NCBI RefSeq assembly: GCF_002288635.1
Contig: NZ_NRSW01000001.1
Location: forward strand, 3,119,852 to 3,183,851
DNA from: Mucilaginibacter sp. MD40
Lineage (GTDB): Bacteria; Bacteroidota; Bacteroidia; Sphingobacteriales; Sphingobacteriaceae
Direction of reading: 5' to 3'
DNA: 64,000 bases
Shown: positions 17,960 through 27,336 of the stretch, one piece after another
Numbering within the stretch: the first letter of the stretch is position 1
Layout: every line of letters begins with the position of its first letter
The notes under the pieces: generated by a model
Database searches by the model: none
Told to the model about the DNA's origin: nothing
The model's input: the letters and a program-made list of their open reading frames with translations, nothing else
Program-made: the position numbers and the translations under genes

Positions 17960-17979
17960 ATAACTAATAAATTAGTTAT
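17960..17979. repeat. 20-bp palindrome abutting a start codon
   Basis: ATAACTAAT, then AA, then ATTAGTTAT: a near-perfect inverted repeat whose last base touches the ATG of the TPR gene at 17980. It could be a repressor site or a weak hairpin over the translation start. AT-rich palindromes arise by chance, so confidence in function is low. Confidence 0.35.
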
Positions 17980-19137
17980 ATGAAATATTCCCTCCTATCC
18001 CTCTCACTTTTATTTATTTCTATAGGTGTTAGCGCACAACAGGCACCTAAAATCAATGATGAATTATTGCTCGAATACTATCAAACCCAACGCTTTGCCG
18101 AAGCAGCGGATTATTTGAAACAGAGTTATGCCGAGCCGATACAAAACGTAAAAGCTTTGGGACAATTGGCTTACACTACCAGCATGGCAGGTAAACTTAG
18201 CGAAGCCGAAAAATATTACCAGCGCATTTATGATATCGATTCAACTAATAAAAGTGTATTGTTTAGCCTTGCAGGTATTAACATGAGGCGTGGAAATAAC
18301 GCGAAAGCGGAGATATACTATAAACGGATAGTTGCACGGGATACCAGTAATTTTTTGGTATATAAACAATTAGCTAAGATAAGTACCGATAAGAATGATC
18401 TTCCGGCAGAAATCAATTATCTGCAAAAGGCTAATGCCCTTAACCCTACCGAACCTGATGTAGCATCAGACCTGAGCAATCTCTATATCAATCTGAAGTT
18501 CACGCCAAAGGCAGAGGATATCTTAAACAAAGCCATTGAGGCCGACCAGGAAAACATTATCCTGCTGAATAGCCTCATGCGATTGCAATACACACAAAAA
18601 AAGTGGAACGAAACCATTAATACTTGCACTAAGCTAATAGCCAATGGTGATAACTCGGGCCTGGTATTAAATAAAATGGGCGTTGCTTATTACAATATTA
18701 AAAGTTACGAGTGCGCATTGGACGCGTTTTTATCTATACCTAAGTTAGCACAAAACGAGTCGTCATATTACTATACCGCGCTTACCTACAAAGCCATAAA
18801 TGATCAGCCTATGGCTATATTTTACTTAAAACAGGCGCTAACGGATGGCATTACTCCTAATGCAGGTGCTTACTATAGCGAAATTGCCGATAGTGATGAA
18901 AAACTTAAGAAGTTTAAAAATGCACTGCAGAATTACCAAAAGAGCCTACAATTTGCGGAAGATCCTTTAGTTTATTATTCGATAGCTAATGTTTACGACA
19001 CGAACTTAAAAGACAAGAAAAACGCCATCAAATATTATCGCAAATATCTGGCAGGCAAACCCGATGTAGCTAAGCAAAAAGCCTACATTAATTACAGCAA
19101 AAGCAGAATAGAAACCCTCGGGCAGAAGATATACTGA
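17980..19137 (+). CDS. Secreted tetratricopeptide-repeat protein
   Basis: 385 residues with a signal peptide (about 1-19, GVSAQQ). The rest is about ten consecutive TPR-like helical pairs with the usual spacing, for example AEKYYQRIYDIDSTNKSVLF, AEIYYKRIVARDTSNFLVYK and AIKYYRKYLAGKPDVAKQK. TPR arrays bind other proteins; no catalytic domain is present. Likely periplasmic. It is monocistronic in appearance: divergent from the DUF1080 gene and convergent, 2 bases apart, with the downstream VOC gene. Confidence 0.85.
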   Translation: MKYSLLSLSLLFISIGVSAQQAPKINDELLLEYYQTQRFAEAADYLKQSYAEPIQNVKALGQLAYTTSMAGKLSEAEKYYQRIYDIDSTNKSVLFSLAGINMRRGNNAKAEIYYKRIVARDTSNFLVYKQLAKISTDKNDLPAEINYLQKANALNPTEPDVASDLSNLYINLKFTPKAEDILNKAIEADQENIILLNSLMRLQYTQKKWNETINTCTKLIANGDNSGLVLNKMGVAYYNIKSYECALDAFLSIPKLAQNESSYYYTALTYKAINDQPMAIFYLKQALTDGITPNAGAYYSEIADSDEKLKKFKNALQNYQKSLQFAEDPLVYYSIANVYDTNLKDKKNAIKYYRKYLAGKPDVAKQKAYINYSKSRIETLGQKIY

Positions 19138-19139
19138 TA

Positions 19140-19529
19140 TTATTTCTCATACAGCTCCAGCGGCAAGCCATCCGGGTCGGTAAAGAAAGTGAAGCGTTTA
19201 CCGGTAGTTTCGTCTATACGGATAGGTTCCGTTATTACCGCATGGCCGTTTAGATGAGCAACAGCCTTATCCAGATCATCAACCTCAAAAGCCAGGTGAC
19301 GCAAGCCCACGGCTTCCGGCCTCGAAGGTCGCGGAGGCGGTCCCGGAAAAGAAAAAAGCTCGATCTGGTAAAGTCCGTTGACTTCCAGATCAAGCTTGTA
19401 TGATTGGCGTTCTTCGCGGTAAACTTCCTGAAGAACTGTAAAACTTAAAATTTCGGTATAAAACCGTTTAGAGCGCTCGTAGTCTGAACAGATTATCGCA
19501 ACGTGATGTATCCTGTTCAGCTTTAGCAT
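19140..19529 (-). CDS. gloA2: VOC metalloprotein of the YaeR / SMU1112c family
   Basis: 129 residues. IHHVAIICSDYERSKRFYTEIL at the start, EVYREERQSYKLDL in the middle, and GLRHLAFEVDDLDKAVAHL followed by FTFFTDPDGLPLELYE at the end match the YaeR/GloA2 branch of glyoxalase-I-like proteins. The metal ligands His8, Glu (IELFSF), His (RHLAF) and Glu (LELYE) are in place. The biochemical substrate of this branch is not established. It starts 1 base after the purL stop, so it is co-transcribed with purL. Confidence 0.88.
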   Translation of the reverse strand: MLKLNRIHHVAIICSDYERSKRFYTEILSFTVLQEVYREERQSYKLDLEVNGLYQIELFSFPGPPPRPSRPEAVGLRHLAFEVDDLDKAVAHLNGHAVITEPIRIDETTGKRFTFFTDPDGLPLELYEK

Positions 19530-19530
19530 T

Positions 19531-21759
19531 TTATTCGTCGCCTAAAATAACGTGCAATACATTGTCATGCACCATTTTAATATCGGTGATGTTGCCAAAC
19601 AGTTCGCCATCAACAGTAGCGTCGCCGCTGCCGTTTACGGTACCTAACAGGCTAAACTCTGTTTCGCTGGTGGCCATCATCTCAACAAAGCGCTCCTGAT
19701 CATCAGGGGCAACAGTAACCACTACCCTGCCCTGTGCTTCGCCAAACAGGAAGGCATCTTTACGTATGCTGCTATCACTCTCAATATCAAAACCTAAGCG
19801 GTTAGGCATAGCTGCCTCTGTTAAAGCAATGTATAAGCCGCCATCCGCAACATCATGTGCAGATTGGATAACCTTATGCTTGATCAATTGCTTAACCACC
19901 TGGTGCATAGCATATTCTTTCTCAAGGTCAAAATATGGAGCCGGAGCTGCCAATATTTTGTGGTACGATGCCAGGTACTGTGACGACGCGATATCATTTT
20001 GCGATTCACCAACCAAATAGATCAGGTCGCCGGGTTGTTTAAAGTCTAAGGTCATCAGGTTATCCATCTCATCCATTACGCCTAACATACCAATGGTTGG
20101 CGTAGGGAAAACAGGGCCTTCATCTGATGATTGATTGTAGAAACTCACGTTACCACCGGTAACAGGAGTTTCAAATTTGGTACAAGCCTCGCCCATACCT
20201 TTAATAGCGCCAACAAACTGCCAGTAAACTTCAGGGATGTAAGGATTACCAAAGTTTAAGCAGTTGGTAATAGCTACCGGCTCACCACCGGCACAGGTGA
20301 TGTTACGTGCCGCCTCGGCAACCGCAATGGCCGTACCTTTCTGCGGATCAGCATATACATAGCGCGAGTTACAGTCGCAGGTTAAAACAATAGCTTTATC
20401 AGTACCTTTTACCGCTACCACGGCTGCATCGCTCGGGCGATTGGTGGTCATGGTTGATGTACCGATCATGGAATCGTACTGGTCGGTAACCCAACGTTTT
20501 GATGCCAGGTTAGCATGGCCTATCAAATGTTCTGCTACCTCTACCAGGTTTTCCGGTTCGGCAACATCTTCAATTTTAAATTTCTGGTTTTCGGCGTAGT
20601 AAGCCGGCTCGCGGTATTCGCGTTTGTAAACAGGAGCGCCGCCACCTAATACCAGGTCATCAGCCGGTACATCGGCAACTTTCTCGCCGTTCATGTAGTA
20701 CTCCAAACGTTTGGTATCGGTTACTTCACCTATAATGGCGCAGTTAAGGTCCCATTTATCAAAAACAGCCTCAACAAGCGCTTCTTTACCTTTTTCAACC
20801 ACAATAAGCATACGTTCCTGAGATTCAGATAGCAGGATCTCGTATGGTTTCATGTTTTCCTGGCGCATCGGTACGCGATCAAGGTGGATGATCATACCAT
20901 GTTCACCTTTGGCGCTCATTTCTGAGTTGGAGCAGATAATACCTGCCGCACCCATATCCTGCATACCAATTACAGCACCGGTTTTAATCACTTCAAGCGT
21001 AGCTTCCAGTAACAATTTCTCCTGGAAAGGGTCACCTACCTGCACAGCAGGCAAATCGTTAACAGAGTCTTCAGTAATATCTTTTGACGCGAAGGCCGCG
21101 CCATGTATACCATCTTTACCGGTTGCCGATCCCACAATGTAAACCGGGTTGCCTACACCGTATGATGTGGCCGAAACCGTTTCGCCTGCCTTAACAATAC
21201 CCGCAGAGAACGCGTTAACCAGCGGATTGATGTTGTAGCACTCATCAAAGAAAAGCTCGCCGCCAACGGTAGGGATGCCAAAGGCATTACCATAATGGCT
21301 GATACCTTTTACCACACCTTTAACCAGCCATTTGGTTTTATCAAGGCTAAGGTCGCCAAAGCGTAACGAGTTCATTTGTGCAATGGGGCGTGCACCCATG
21401 GTGAAAATATCGCGGTTGATACCGCCTACACCTGTTGCAGCGCCCTGGTAAGGCTCAAGCGCCGATGGATGGTTGTGTGATTCAATTTTAAACGCGCAAC
21501 CAATACCATCGCCCAGGTCAACCAAACCTGCGTTTTCTTCACCTGCTTTGGCCAGCATGCGCGGGCCATCTTTAGGAAGCGTTTTAAGCCAGGTGATAGA
21601 GTTTTTGTAAGAGCAGTGTTCGCTCCACATTACCGCGAAGATAGAAAGCTCGGTAAAGTTGGGTACGCGGCCTAATATTTCTTGTATACGGTCAAATTCT
21701 TCAGGTAAAAGTCCCAGATCGCGGGCGGTTTCAACGGTTGTTAATTCCTGGTTCTCCAA
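19531..21759 (-). CDS. purL: Phosphoribosylformylglycinamidine synthase subunit PurL
   Basis: 742 residues, the length of the small PurL that works with separate PurS and PurQ. It converts FGAR, ATP and ammonia to FGAM in purine synthesis. Recognisable parts are WSEHCSYKNS, FKIESHNHPSA, GATGVGGINRDI and GMQDMGAAGI in the first AIRS-like half and TGGNVSFYN and SAHDVADGGL in the second. The reading frame begins with TTG (21757-21759); no ATG lies in frame shortly upstream and the next internal ATG (MWSEHC) would remove conserved sequence, so TTG is the likely start. It heads a two-gene unit with gloA2. Confidence 0.96.
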   Translation of the reverse strand: MENQELTTVETARDLGLLPEEFDRIQEILGRVPNFTELSIFAVMWSEHCSYKNSITWLKTLPKDGPRMLAKAGEENAGLVDLGDGIGCAFKIESHNHPSALEPYQGAATGVGGINRDIFTMGARPIAQMNSLRFGDLSLDKTKWLVKGVVKGISHYGNAFGIPTVGGELFFDECYNINPLVNAFSAGIVKAGETVSATSYGVGNPVYIVGSATGKDGIHGAAFASKDITEDSVNDLPAVQVGDPFQEKLLLEATLEVIKTGAVIGMQDMGAAGIICSNSEMSAKGEHGMIIHLDRVPMRQENMKPYEILLSESQERMLIVVEKGKEALVEAVFDKWDLNCAIIGEVTDTKRLEYYMNGEKVADVPADDLVLGGGAPVYKREYREPAYYAENQKFKIEDVAEPENLVEVAEHLIGHANLASKRWVTDQYDSMIGTSTMTTNRPSDAAVVAVKGTDKAIVLTCDCNSRYVYADPQKGTAIAVAEAARNITCAGGEPVAITNCLNFGNPYIPEVYWQFVGAIKGMGEACTKFETPVTGGNVSFYNQSSDEGPVFPTPTIGMLGVMDEMDNLMTLDFKQPGDLIYLVGESQNDIASSQYLASYHKILAAPAPYFDLEKEYAMHQVVKQLIKHKVIQSAHDVADGGLYIALTEAAMPNRLGFDIESDSSIRKDAFLFGEAQGRVVVTVAPDDQERFVEMMATSETEFSLLGTVNGSGDATVDGELFGNITDIKMVHDNVLHVILGDE

Positions 21760-21817
21760 TGTAGTATCTTTTATGTTGAAAGGATGCGCGAAATTATGAA
21801 AAAACTCCGTAAGACCG

Positions 21818-21863
21818 AAGTCCGAAAGGCTAAAGATGTTGCTTTCTTCAGACTTTCGGACTT
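21818..21863. terminator. Hairpin between tonB and purL, possible terminator
   Basis: AAGTCCGAAAG (21818-21828) is repeated in reverse complement at 21853-21863 with a 24-base loop. It lies just after the tonB stop on the minus strand; a T-rich stretch follows further on (GGAGTTTTTTC in minus reading). The long loop and the displaced T-run make it a weak terminator candidate. Confidence 0.35.
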
Positions 21864-21879
21864 AGGGCATCCAAACCGC

Positions 21880-22725
21880 CTACTGCTGTTCGGTCAATTG
21901 GAAATTCATGGGTATACTATACCTTACCCTAACCGGTTGCCCGTTTTGTTTTCCGGGTTTCCACGGCTTAGCGAGTTTTAAAACACGTATGGCTTCTTCA
22001 TCCATACCGTAACCCGCCTTACCGGTAACCACAATATCGGTTAAACGGCCATCACGCTCCACCACAAAGCTCACTATCACCCGGCCGCTTTTACCTTCTT
22101 CCTGGGCTTGTGTAGGGTAGCGCAGGTTTTTATTCAGAAACTTCGCCCAACCTGCGGCGCCGCCTTCCGGCTCGGGCATTATCTCTACGCTTTTATATTC
22201 TTTATTAACGTCCACTCCGGGGTCGGTGCCCGCGCCGCCCTGGGCTTGTCCCTGGGTGGGGTCGGCCATTTGCTCCTGCCCCCCTTTGCCTTCGCTGGTC
22301 ACATTACTTACCTCTTTACCTGCCATATCGTCTATCTTCGGCGGGTTTTCATCTACTTCGCCTGGAACTATGTGTGGTATGGTATATTTTATGGATGGCG
22401 CTGCGGGTGATCTTGGCGCCGCAGTCGCGGCAGGCTCTACAGGTTTAGCCTGCTTAACCTCTTGCCTGTGCGGTTGTACAGGAGGAATTACAACAGTGAT
22501 CATGCTATCTTTGGTGGTAGGCGGTTGTACGTTTTTAGCATGCCCGCCCGCGAAGGTAAATATGCACGAGGCAGATATAACAACAGTGAAAGCTATGCCC
22601 ATAGCCTTTGCCATTGTACGGTTATAATTTTGCCTTAACTCATAAGCACCGTACTGCTTATTTTTTCCGGAGAATACAAGCTCGAGCCACTCGGGATTGT
22701 ATAGGTTTAATTTTTCGTTTAGCAT
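21880..22725 (-). CDS. TonB-family energy transducer
   Basis: 281 residues. One membrane helix (about 40-60), a long Pro/Ala/Lys-rich and Gly/Gln-rich periplasmic linker (65-185), then a TonB C-terminal domain. That domain has FLNKNLRYPTQAQEEGKSGRVIV, GYGMDEEAIRVLKLAKPWKPGKQNG and VRYSIPMNF, the canonical YP..A...G.V.V and W.PG..NG..V motifs. TonB passes proton-motive force from ExbBD to outer-membrane receptors; the Oar-like receptor in this window is a candidate partner. Upstream is a 160-base AT-rich spacer holding its promoter. No exbBD nearby. Confidence 0.9.
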   Translation of the reverse strand: MLNEKLNLYNPEWLELVFSGKNKQYGAYELRQNYNRTMAKAMGIAFTVVISASCIFTFAGGHAKNVQPPTTKDSMITVVIPPVQPHRQEVKQAKPVEPAATAAPRSPAAPSIKYTIPHIVPGEVDENPPKIDDMAGKEVSNVTSEGKGGQEQMADPTQGQAQGGAGTDPGVDVNKEYKSVEIMPEPEGGAAGWAKFLNKNLRYPTQAQEEGKSGRVIVSFVVERDGRLTDIVVTGKAGYGMDEEAIRVLKLAKPWKPGKQNGQPVRVRYSIPMNFQLTEQQ

Positions 22726-22885
22726 AGCGTTTGAAATTTTATTTTACTAATTAACGCTTTTGCCAAATAAAATGTTAGTTAATAATTTATTTTTACAAAA
22801 TTTTAATTTACTATTTATTATAAATAGAAATTTTATATTGAATTACACAATAATTGCAAAATATAATTTCAAATCTGCAATAATA

Positions 22886-23467
22886 TTACCATTTATCTGT
22901 GTTCACTTTTATGGCTTTAGCAGGCACTTTCTTAATTTCGGTACCGTATATCGCTTGTTTTAGCTGTTTATCCAGATAAATGCAGTTAGCGGCGATCTGG
23001 TCAAAGTAGGCATCGCGCTCTTTTTGAGTATAGGCATCGGCCAGTTTTTCGATTGGTGTGCTAAGTCCCGAAGCCGGCACCATATTCCCGTAACGATCAC
23101 GCTTGTAGGGTATAAATTTAAAATTACCAAACTTAAACCTGTACTTACCATCTGCCGCCTGGAAGTTAAACAGATAACTAACCGCCCCGCTTTCCTTTCG
23201 CATTAATGATGTACCGCTGTAAACTAAAAAGCTGCCGCTGATATTAAAGGCATGCTCAGCCTGCCCTTTTTCCGGGCGGGAATTACGGTTTAAATTCCGG
23301 GCGAAATCCCACGCGCGCCGGTAAACTTCGGTTTCAGGCACCGCAACCTGGTTAACTACCTTATAATATACATAGGTATTGTTTTCATCCATCTGTAACG
23401 AATCTTTTTGCGCCATTACATACCGGCTACATAAAAGCAAAGCGAGGCAAACAAGCAATTTTTTCAT
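22886..23467 (-). CDS. Secreted hypothetical protein, DUF4468-like
   Basis: 193 residues from the ATG at 23467; an upstream ATG at 23566 would add 33 residues without signal-peptide character, whereas MKKLLVCLALLLCSRYVMAQ is a clean signal peptide. The mature part begins DENNTYVYYKVV and shows alternating beta and alpha patterns with YLFNFQAADGKYRFKFGNFKF, which resembles DUF4468 (TBP-like fold) proteins of Bacteroidota. No catalytic motif is apparent. The function of this family is unknown. Confidence 0.74.
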   Translation of the reverse strand: MKKLLVCLALLLCSRYVMAQKDSLQMDENNTYVYYKVVNQVAVPETEVYRRAWDFARNLNRNSRPEKGQAEHAFNISGSFLVYSGTSLMRKESGAVSYLFNFQAADGKYRFKFGNFKFIPYKRDRYGNMVPASGLSTPIEKLADAYTQKERDAYFDQIAANCIYLDKQLKQAIYGTEIKKVPAKAIKVNTDKW

Positions 23468-23483
23468 ATCTGTAAATAAAGAT

Positions 23484-23513
23484 AAGCCATCCGCATAAAT
23501 ATACGGATGGCTT
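23484..23513. terminator. Hairpin downstream of the porin gene
   Basis: AAGCCATCCG and CGGATGGCTT flank a 10-base AT loop. It lies 25 bases after the end of the porin gene (minus strand) and before the next start, with only a loose T-rich tail, so termination may be partial. Confidence 0.58.
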
Positions 23514-23537
23514 AACAGTTTATATGATAAGGTTTTT

Positions 23538-24596
23538 TTAGAAAGCGTAAACAGCCGCCACCACAAACTGCGATGCCTGCTTGGTTAAGCCACCTCCCTT
23601 GGTGGTAAAGCCATCGGTGTTATTCTTGTTGCTATCTAACCTAAACTCTGGTATCAGGGTAAGTGGCCCTGCTTTTACATTAGCGGTAAGAGTAGCCGCG
23701 AATACTGAGCTGCCCGGCGGAGGGCCCAGCGGAACAAAAGATCCGGTTTTGGTTTTAAAATACTCGCCTCTTAAACCAAGGGTTACCGTTTTAGATACGC
23801 CTACCTGCGGGTACAACGCTACACCGGTGAAACCACCGGTACCGGCAACTGCTGCAGGTTTATAGTCGGCAGCGTTAAGGCCCAGTTTAAAAGCCTCCGT
23901 AATTTGGTATGATGTGGTAAGGTCAAATTCGGTACCAGACAATTTACCGGTTAATACGTTAAGGTAGGCTGTCCAACCGGTTACAGGCGATACCATCAGC
24001 TGGGCGCCAAAAGTATTTACCTTATCTACCGATTTATACAGGTTCCATGAATCGTTAAAGATACCGGCCATTAAGCTCACCTTGCTGCTAAAAGCATAAG
24101 TGGCCTTAAAGCCCGCGTTCTGGAACGGCCCGTTGGTAAAGAGGTATGATGTTGAATAATTAAAGTTACCTACCGGGCTAATTACTTCATAACCAACAAA
24201 TGTAGCCATGTAACCACCGGTAAGGTTAAACTTATCAGTTACATCGTATGATACATACAAGTTTTGGATATGAAAACTGTTATTGGCATTAGTGGTATTA
24301 CCATCTCCATTAGGGATGGATTGATACTGCCCTCTTGGGCCAAAAGATAATTCGCCTACAAAAGCGGCCTTGCCCACCTTTTTCTTCAAAGCCAGGTCGA
24401 TCATACCGATAGAAACCGAATTCTGATCGCTCGCGAAGCTGGTAGGGATGTTATTGTGCTGCGAAAAATCGTACTTATAATAAGTATCAACAGAACCCGA
24501 TATCACCAAAGGAGGATCGGACTTGGTGGTATCCTGCGCAAATGCGCTTAAAGTGAAAGTAAATACAGACAATAAGAGTAAAAGTCTTTTTTTCAT
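23538..24596 (-). CDS. Outer-membrane beta-barrel protein, porin BBP2-like
   Basis: 352 residues: signal peptide (about 1-20, SAFAQ), then about a dozen or more amphipathic strands (LVISGSVDTYYKYDF near 30, FNLTGGYMATFVGYEV near 125) ending in the aromatic C-terminal strand QFVVAAVYAF required for BAM insertion. The pattern agrees with the OmpL-like 'beta-barrel porin-2' family (PF07642). It is divergent from glutamine synthetase III across a long AT-rich spacer. By analogy with Bacteroidota clusters in which such porins accompany ammonium transport, it may serve nitrogen uptake, but nothing in the sequence proves that. Confidence 0.8.
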   Translation of the reverse strand: MKKRLLLLLSVFTFTLSAFAQDTTKSDPPLVISGSVDTYYKYDFSQHNNIPTSFASDQNSVSIGMIDLALKKKVGKAAFVGELSFGPRGQYQSIPNGDGNTTNANNSFHIQNLYVSYDVTDKFNLTGGYMATFVGYEVISPVGNFNYSTSYLFTNGPFQNAGFKATYAFSSKVSLMAGIFNDSWNLYKSVDKVNTFGAQLMVSPVTGWTAYLNVLTGKLSGTEFDLTTSYQITEAFKLGLNAADYKPAAVAGTGGFTGVALYPQVGVSKTVTLGLRGEYFKTKTGSFVPLGPPPGSSVFAATLTANVKAGPLTLIPEFRLDSNKNNTDGFTTKGGGLTKQASQFVVAAVYAF

Positions 24597-25029
24597 GATA
24601 AGAGATTAATTTTAAGTAGTTAGTTAGTTGTTTGATTTATTTAGTTGTCAGTAAAAACCCTAATAATTAAAAAAACAAGGCAACCGTATCAATTCAATTG
24701 ATCACTCAATTAAAATTTTATCAATCAATCACAAAATCATTAAAATAAATTCACAAATACAGCTATTTTATTATGTTTTTACTAAAATGAGTAATAAATA
24801 TGAATTAAACAATATGATTTGACATTTTTTTAATTTCAATTAGAAAAAATTTAATAATTGTAACTCGAAAATGCATTTAAAACATTTTTTTATTATCTAA
24901 AACCAATATTTTAATAAATTTTATCCTAATTTTCGATCAATACATCACCGAAATTTATTTATTAAAAAAATAACTTCTTTTGCAGATCTTTCTACAATAA
25001 AAAACACGGTAGAACTTTACTAATAAGAA
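24597..25029. other. AT-rich divergent regulatory spacer
   Basis: About 430 bases of very AT-rich DNA between the porin and glnN starts. It has A/T tracts and direct TTAGTTAG repeats near 24620 but no open frame of note, no tRNA-like fold and no sigma-54 (TGGCAC/TTGCA) site. Most likely holds the promoters of both genes and their regulators' sites. Confidence 0.5.
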
Positions 25030-25063
25030 TTTGGGTGCTTTAGAAATGATTTTTATAATTTTG
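25030..25063 (+). promoter_or_regulatory. Promoter of glnN
   Basis: TTTG at 25030-25033 and TAATTTTG at 25056-25063, 22 bases apart, match the Bacteroidota -33 (TTTG) and -7 (TAnnTTTG) elements. This predicts a start near 25070 and a leader under 20 bases. Confidence 0.6.
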
Positions 25064-25086
25064 AAGCCAACCAATTTGTAAAAACC

Positions 25087-27261
25087 ATGTCTAATACCCG
25101 TTTCCAGGCTTTAGAGGCTGTATTAAACCGTGAAATTCCGGATATAAAACTCCCATCGTCAAAAATCTCCGATTATTTTGGCGTGAATGTGTTCGACAAA
25201 AAGAAAATGAAGGAGTTTTTGTCAAGCGACGCTTACAGTGTAATCATTGATTCTATTGACAATGGTGTTCCTATTCCGCGTGATATGGCCGAACAAGTGG
25301 CTTCATCCATGAAAGCATGGGCTATTGGCAAGGGTGCTACACACTATACCCATTGGTTTCAACCGCTTACCGGCACCACTGCCGAAAAGCACGACGCCTT
25401 TTTTGAACCCACTGCAGATGGCGGTGCTATAGAGCGTTTTAGCGGCGACGCACTTTCGCAACAGGAGCCGGACGCATCCAGTTTCCCGAGCGGTGGTATA
25501 CGTAATACTTTTGAGGCGCGTGGCTACACGGCCTGGGACCCATCATCCCCGGCATTTATTATTGGCCGTACCCTTTGTATACCTACCGTTTTTGTATCCT
25601 ACACCGGCGAGGCGCTTGATTATAAGGTACCGTTATTAAAGGCACTCAACGCGCTTGACAAAGCCGCGGTTGATGTTTGCCATTATTTTGATAAAAGCAT
25701 TGAAAAGGTAAATGCCTCATTGGGTATTGAGCAGGAATATTTCCTGGTTGATACCGCTTTGTTTAACGCGCGGCCCGACCTGTCACTTACCGGCCGTACC
25801 TTATTCGGCCATATGTCTGCCAAGAACCAGCAACTGGAAGACCATTACTTTGGCTCTATCCCCAGCCGTGTTTACGCTTTTATGCAGGACATGGAAACAG
25901 AAGCGCTTCAACTGGGCATACCTTTAAAAACACGCCATAATGAGGTTGCTCCATCGCAGTTTGAATGCGCCCCTATTTACGAAGAGATCAACCTCGCCAT
26001 AGACCACAACCAATTATTGATGGATATTATGGACCGCGTAGCCCAACGCCATCATTTTAAAGTGCTGCTGCACGAAAAACCTTATGCAGGCATCAACGGC
26101 TCGGGCAAGCACAATAACTGGTCGCTCATTACCAATACCGGTAAAAACCTGCTATCGCCGGGCAAAACCCCAAAGAATAACCTCATGTTCCTGGCCTTTT
26201 TTGTGAATACCATTAAGGCTGTACATGACCATGCCGACCTGCTTCGGGCGTCAATAGCTTCGGTTAATAACGACCATCGCCTTGGTGCGAACGAAGCGCC
26301 CCCGGCTATCATCTCTATATTCCTGGGTAGCCAGCTAACAGAAGTGTTGGATGAGATTGATACCTCGCGCCTGAGCAAAAAGATAAAAGAAGAAAATTCG
26401 CTATGGCAGGGTATCCCTAAAATACCACAGATATTAAAGGACAACACCGACCGTAACCGCACTTCGCCTTTTGCATTTACCGGTAATAAATTTGAGTTAA
26501 GGGCGGTAGGCTCATCGGCCAATTCGGCCAGCCCCATGACCATCCTTAACCTCATTATGGCAGATCAGCTTAAGAAATTTAAGTATGATGTAGATAAGCT
26601 GATCAAAAAGGGCGAAAAGAAAGACGTGGCCTTAATGACCATCATCAAGCGCTACATTAAAGAATCGCGCGCAATAAGGTTTGAGGGTAATGGTTATAGT
26701 GAGGAATGGGAAAAAGAAGCAGAAGCCCGCGGATTGGCCAATGTAAAAACCACCCCTAAAGCACTCGACGCGCTGATTACTGATAAAGCCGAACTTCTTT
26801 TTGAAGAAACCGGCGTATTCACCAAACGCGAGGCACATGCCCGCCATGAGATACTATTAGACAGCTTCTACAAAAAATTACAAATTGAGGCACGTGTAAT
26901 TGGCGAACTGGTGATGAATATTATTATCCCGGCAGCATTAAGCTATCAATCTAAACTGGTAGAAAATGTAAAAGGCCTTAAAGATATAGGGCTCGACAAA
27001 AACAGCTATGAAGCGCAACTGGATATCATCAATAAAATTTCGGGTCATGTTAATTTCCTGAAACAGAATGTTGATGAGATGATAGAAGAACGTAAAAAAG
27101 CCAACAAGATCGATGATCTGCGCGAAAGGGCCATTGCTTACGATGAAAAGGTGAAAACCTATTTTGCCCCCATACGCTACCACGCCGATAAATTGGAAAC
27201 CCTGGTGGATGACAGGTTATGGCCGTTACCAAAATTCAGGGAGCTGCTATTTATTAAATAA
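25087..27261 (+). CDS. glnN: Glutamine synthetase type III
   Basis: 724 residues, the length of GSIII (types I and II are about 450 and 350). It joins glutamate, ammonia and ATP to glutamine in the cytoplasm. Recognised by THWFQPLTGTTAEKHDAF (110-130), SFPSGGIRNTFEARGYTAWD, GIEQEYFLVD, RHNEVAPSQFE, the ATP-loop GSGKHNNWS, NEAPPAIISIF and NRTSPFAFTGNKFE. All catalytic segments of the GSIII N-terminal extension, catalytic core and long helical C-terminus are present. Its own promoter sits just upstream and a strong terminator follows, so it is monocistronic. Confidence 0.97.
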   Translation: MSNTRFQALEAVLNREIPDIKLPSSKISDYFGVNVFDKKKMKEFLSSDAYSVIIDSIDNGVPIPRDMAEQVASSMKAWAIGKGATHYTHWFQPLTGTTAEKHDAFFEPTADGGAIERFSGDALSQQEPDASSFPSGGIRNTFEARGYTAWDPSSPAFIIGRTLCIPTVFVSYTGEALDYKVPLLKALNALDKAAVDVCHYFDKSIEKVNASLGIEQEYFLVDTALFNARPDLSLTGRTLFGHMSAKNQQLEDHYFGSIPSRVYAFMQDMETEALQLGIPLKTRHNEVAPSQFECAPIYEEINLAIDHNQLLMDIMDRVAQRHHFKVLLHEKPYAGINGSGKHNNWSLITNTGKNLLSPGKTPKNNLMFLAFFVNTIKAVHDHADLLRASIASVNNDHRLGANEAPPAIISIFLGSQLTEVLDEIDTSRLSKKIKEENSLWQGIPKIPQILKDNTDRNRTSPFAFTGNKFELRAVGSSANSASPMTILNLIMADQLKKFKYDVDKLIKKGEKKDVALMTIIKRYIKESRAIRFEGNGYSEEWEKEAEARGLANVKTTPKALDALITDKAELLFEETGVFTKREAHARHEILLDSFYKKLQIEARVIGELVMNIIIPAALSYQSKLVENVKGLKDIGLDKNSYEAQLDIINKISGHVNFLKQNVDEMIEERKKANKIDDLRERAIAYDEKVKTYFAPIRYHADKLETLVDDRLWPLPKFRELLFIK

Positions 27262-27276
27262 CAACTCTCTCGTTCA

Positions 27277-27318
27277 TAAAAAAAGGTATGACACACTGAA
27301 AGTGCCATACCTTTTTTG
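27277..27318. terminator. Bidirectional terminator between glnN and the ClC gene
   Basis: AAAAAAAGGTATG pairs with CATACCTTTTTT around a 15-base loop, with A and T runs on both sides; it separates two convergent genes. Confidence 0.82.
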
Positions 27319-27336
27319 TTTACCAGCTTGGTGTAA

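Noticed and set aside
21784..21981. 65-codon plus-strand frame between purL and tonB
   Set aside because: Runs into the tonB gene antisense and covers the hairpin; no start signals or homology features.
24597..25086. Possible riboswitch or small RNA upstream of glnN
   Set aside because: No stable GC-rich stem, no known aptamer motif and a promoter immediately before the gene leaves almost no leader.
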